From Kuschelorhynchus macadamiae (taxonomy: Eukaryota; Arthropoda; Insecta; Coleoptera; Curculionidae): 64,000 nucleotides of DNA. Shown piece after piece: positions 61,780 through 64,000 of this stretch. Positions within the stretch are counted from its first letter, which is position 1; each line of letters starts with the position of its first letter. The translations under genes were made by a program, and so were the position numbers. The notes below the pieces were generated by a model. That model did no database searches, had not been told where the DNA came from, and was given only the letters and a program-made list of their open reading frames with translations. Where the stretch lies: NCBI GenBank assembly GCA_030620095.1, contig JAUTXW010000056.1, positions 1,518,419 to 1,582,418 of the forward strand. The letters run 5' to 3'.

Positions 61780-62170
61780 TCCTTTATAAATTCCTATATA
61801 ACAATTGATTTTTGTGCAAAGTTTGAAATAAATTGATTAATTCCCATATAACACCTAATGTTTGACCAAAATTTAAAGTCAACCGGGAAAGTAGTTTTTA
61901 AGCTATGCCCTGAACTGACAACCCGACAAATAGACGGACAGGCATACCAACAGACCAACCGATGACATTGATAAAATATATTTTGTTTGGCTTCTAGAGA
62001 TGTTAAAAAGTGAAGACATGTAAAATCTGGTGATTTTTTTGCTATTAAAAGCATTTTATTTGGCCGCCATCTTGAACTTGTACCACAATTTCACCAGTTC
62101 ATCTCTATACCATAGTTAATTATTACACAAAATTTCAAATTAAACCTTTAAGGAGGTTTTTAGGTTGAAC
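61780..62170 (+). repeat. YY1-motif repeat family, copy 8 (plus)
   Basis: It contains AAGTCAACCGGGAAAGTAGT, a GACAGAC-type module (61915-61960), GATAAAATATATTTTG and GGCCGCCATCTTGAACTTG (62060). The minus-strand open frame 61794-62054 is a shadow of this repeat. Confidence 0.8.
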
Positions 62171-63150
62171 TTTGTAACTGCAACTAAAAAAGTTCTATAA
62201 GTGGCCGACACAGCTTTGCGAACATTTCGGTCAAGGATTATGTAAAGTTTGGTAAGTTTTCTTATATTTCTGGCATGAAATAAAATTAAAAACCCATTTC
62301 AGGCAGTGGTCATAACCTTAACCCATAAAATTTGACTTATAATTTAATTTTATTTACTGTGCTTGTAGGGTTAGTGCCGAATCGTAATGTCACTACCTAT
62401 TATTATGTTCTGTTTTAAGTTTCTAAGGGTTTCCAATAAAAAGTACTTAAAATATATATACTTCCACAAATGAATCTGTAATACATTTTTTCCAAAATAT
62501 CAAAAACTGTTTTGAAGAAATATTATAGGAGCCCGGAAATCTATTAGAATCAGGGCTCATTATTTGCGCCTTTAGATATTCTATATTATTATGTTTTATC
62601 CATACAAAAAATTGCCTTTGTAATAATATTCCAACCGGTTACTAGATAAATTACGATAGGTAGGTATTTCTATTCTAGTTTTACTGAAAACGATAAGCAC
62701 AAATTTGCAAACAAAATTACTTAATGGAAATGCCATGATGGGTAACACCACTGCAACAAATATATTTTCCAGTGACTATTTACCAATTCATTATCTGCTT
62801 AAGAACCTACAGTTCTACTAACTCTACAGTACCATAATAATTCCAATATTCCTAACTCGGAAGAACATAAAATAAGCATTGAAAATAAAACATTCCTCCA
62901 CGATTCTCCGGCACCGTTTTTATGCCCATAACGAGAAGGCCTAAAAATAATTAACTCATTAACATTAGAGCACCATGTATGACAAGCTATAACGCTGGTA
63001 CAGTTGGTCAAAGGTATTTTATTAAATTACTACCATTGCCAGTGCAGGAGATTACGTATGATAGAATAAGTAAACTTTGCAAATTCTGTGCATTTTACCA
63101 GTTTTATAATGTTGTTTAAATGAAGTTTGTAATACCTCCATTTCAAGCGT
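62171..63150. other. intergenic DNA
   Basis: A minus-strand open frame at 62799-63011 has some coding-like composition (FRPSRYGHKNGAGESWRNVL) and lies downstream of the gene at 63600, but I cannot assign it. Confidence 0.35.
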
Positions 63151-63153
63151 GCG

Positions 63154-63522
63154 GATGGGACAAATCACAAAACTGTTTTTATAGAAAAAGTTGTATAGTT
63201 AATTTATTATATATTATTTGGGTATCACACTGGTCAAATAAATTCTTCTTTTATAAGCTTGCATATTAATTAAAAAACGCCAGCCATATTGTGTAATTGT
63301 AGAGATAATTTTAATAATTGACAGTGTTGGATGGGACAAGAAAAATCAATACTATTTTTATTAACATCAAAAACAACAAAATTTGCCAAAACGGCTATTC
63401 TTAAATAAAAAACGGATTTAGGTATCTAGGATGATACCAATGAATCGCAATAAATTTATTAGGAATACCACTTTGTTAAGATGCGTGCCAGACAATTAAA
63501 TTTTTAGGTTGTGGACGGGACA
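63154..63522. repeat. diverged repeats spaced about 180 bp
   Basis: GCGGATGGGACAAA, TTGGATGGGACAAG and GTGGACGGGACAAA recur near 63154, 63329 and 63510, each followed by an A-rich stretch and a TTTTTAT-like run. They lie just downstream of the minus-strand gene. Confidence 0.45.
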
Positions 63523-63599
63523 AAAAATTCTGTCAATTACTGATAATTTTCAAATAGTTTATTTTTGTTTAAATAACATTATAAACTAAACAACAATGT

Positions 63600-63998
63600 T
63601 TACAGTTTTACAAAATTACTTTCTAAATAATATTTAATTACAGATACATTTCGAACATTATTTTGGTGAGTCTGACCAATCTCTAAAGCTTTGTCTGCAC
63701 TTGTCCTGAAAAAATGGCATGATTGAAGACCTGGGATAGCCAAAATAATTTGCCATCGGCTGGTCAACATGTCTTTATTCTCCTGAATCTTTTCGCTGGA
63801 TACGTATATAAAATTTATATTACTCTTATCTGTCAGGCCATCAAAAAAATCTCTGGAATGATTTACCAAGGCTTTTCTGCCTCTTACCATTTCCCAAGCT
63901 ACTCTTTTAAGCTTTCGTCCTACTCCGTTGGCAGCTCCTTTGCCATGAGATGTGGCAAAAAAGTTATAATAGCCCAAGATATCAAAATCTTCTTGCAT
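63600..63998 (-). CDS. transposase-like protein, C-terminal part (runs off window)
   Basis: 132 codons are open from the right edge to a TAA at about 63601, with no ATG needed because the 5' part lies beyond the window. It opens YYNFFATSHGKGAANGVGRK then LKRVAWEMVRGRK. This matches a large group of uncharacterised insect and cnidarian proteins in which WHFFATSHGKG..DGIGGTVKR follows an RNase H-like, DDE-type domain. Here the usual GIGG is GVGR. The rest (VNHSRDFFDGL, IYVSSEKIQENKDMLTSRW, IPGLQSCHFFRTS) fits the C-terminus of that group. The open frame suggests a recent or maintained copy. Its role as a transposase relative is inference. Confidence 0.6.
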   Translation of the reverse strand: MQEDFDILGYYNFFATSHGKGAANGVGRKLKRVAWEMVRGRKALVNHSRDFFDGLTDKSNINFIYVSSEKIQENKDMLTSRWQIILAIPGLQSCHFFRTSADKALEIGQTHQNNVRNVSVIKYYLESNFVKL

Positions 63999-64000
63999 GT

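Noticed and set aside
61794..62054. 86-codon minus-strand open frame
   Set aside because: Antisense to a copy of the YY1-motif repeat; several such repeats give similar spurious frames.

Overview
This is AT-rich animal DNA, almost certainly insect and nuclear. The supporting signs are TTAGG-type repeats at 1273-1293, BEL/Pao, Tc1, pogo and hAT remnants, several non-LTR retrotransposon pieces, a decayed 18S rRNA fragment, and interspersed repeats of insect type. I cannot fix the order from sequence alone. No complete, intact host gene is visible. Most recognisable coding sequence is broken transposon protein, and the long stretches between are AT-rich with no genes I can support.

Layout. 1-3 kb: a pogo/Tigger transposase pseudogene cut by the left edge, then an internally deleted Tc1 element with terminal inverted repeats. 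8-9.5 kb: a CpG-rich island and a degenerate 18S rRNA fragment. 11.9-14 kb: a 270-bp hAT MITE with a perfect 8-bp target duplication, then a decayed hAT element with a TTF-type zinc finger. 15-17.6 kb: tandem repeats, a hammerhead-like motif and a BEL/Pao pol remnant. 18-22 kb: small DNA-transposon remnants, plus two phase-compatible minus-strand segments that look like exons of an unidentified host gene. 22.7-26.6 kb: a nearly full-length but broken non-LTR element (ORF1, endonuclease, reverse transcriptase, ATT tail).

28-34 kb: the first copies of a repeat family built around GCCGCCATTTTG (a YY1/Pho-like motif), a short perfect-looking foldback and a hammerhead-like RNA motif at 34.73 kb. 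37-38.3 kb: exon-like segments and a recent 441-bp tandem duplication. 39-42.2 kb: a minus-strand RT fragment and a second zinc-finger hAT element whose interior holds a 324-bp TA array. 42.3-53.3 kb: three long foldback elements, a 119-bp tandem duplication, a pseudogene of an insect-expanded transposase-like family that still shows introns, and a non-LTR endonuclease fragment.

55-62.2 kb: a cluster of the YY1-motif repeat family in both orientations. It surrounds a roughly 220-bp tandem array (59.57-60.51 kb) in which each full unit carries a hammerhead-like core, resembling Penelope-like elements or retrozymes. The right edge has the 3' part of a minus-strand transposase-like gene with an open frame running off the window.

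The genes do not form a pathway. The window is a graveyard of mobile elements with a few candidate host exons. The parts I consider most worth follow-up are the hammerhead-like motifs, the YY1-motif repeat family, the 18S pseudogene and the two sets of candidate exons.
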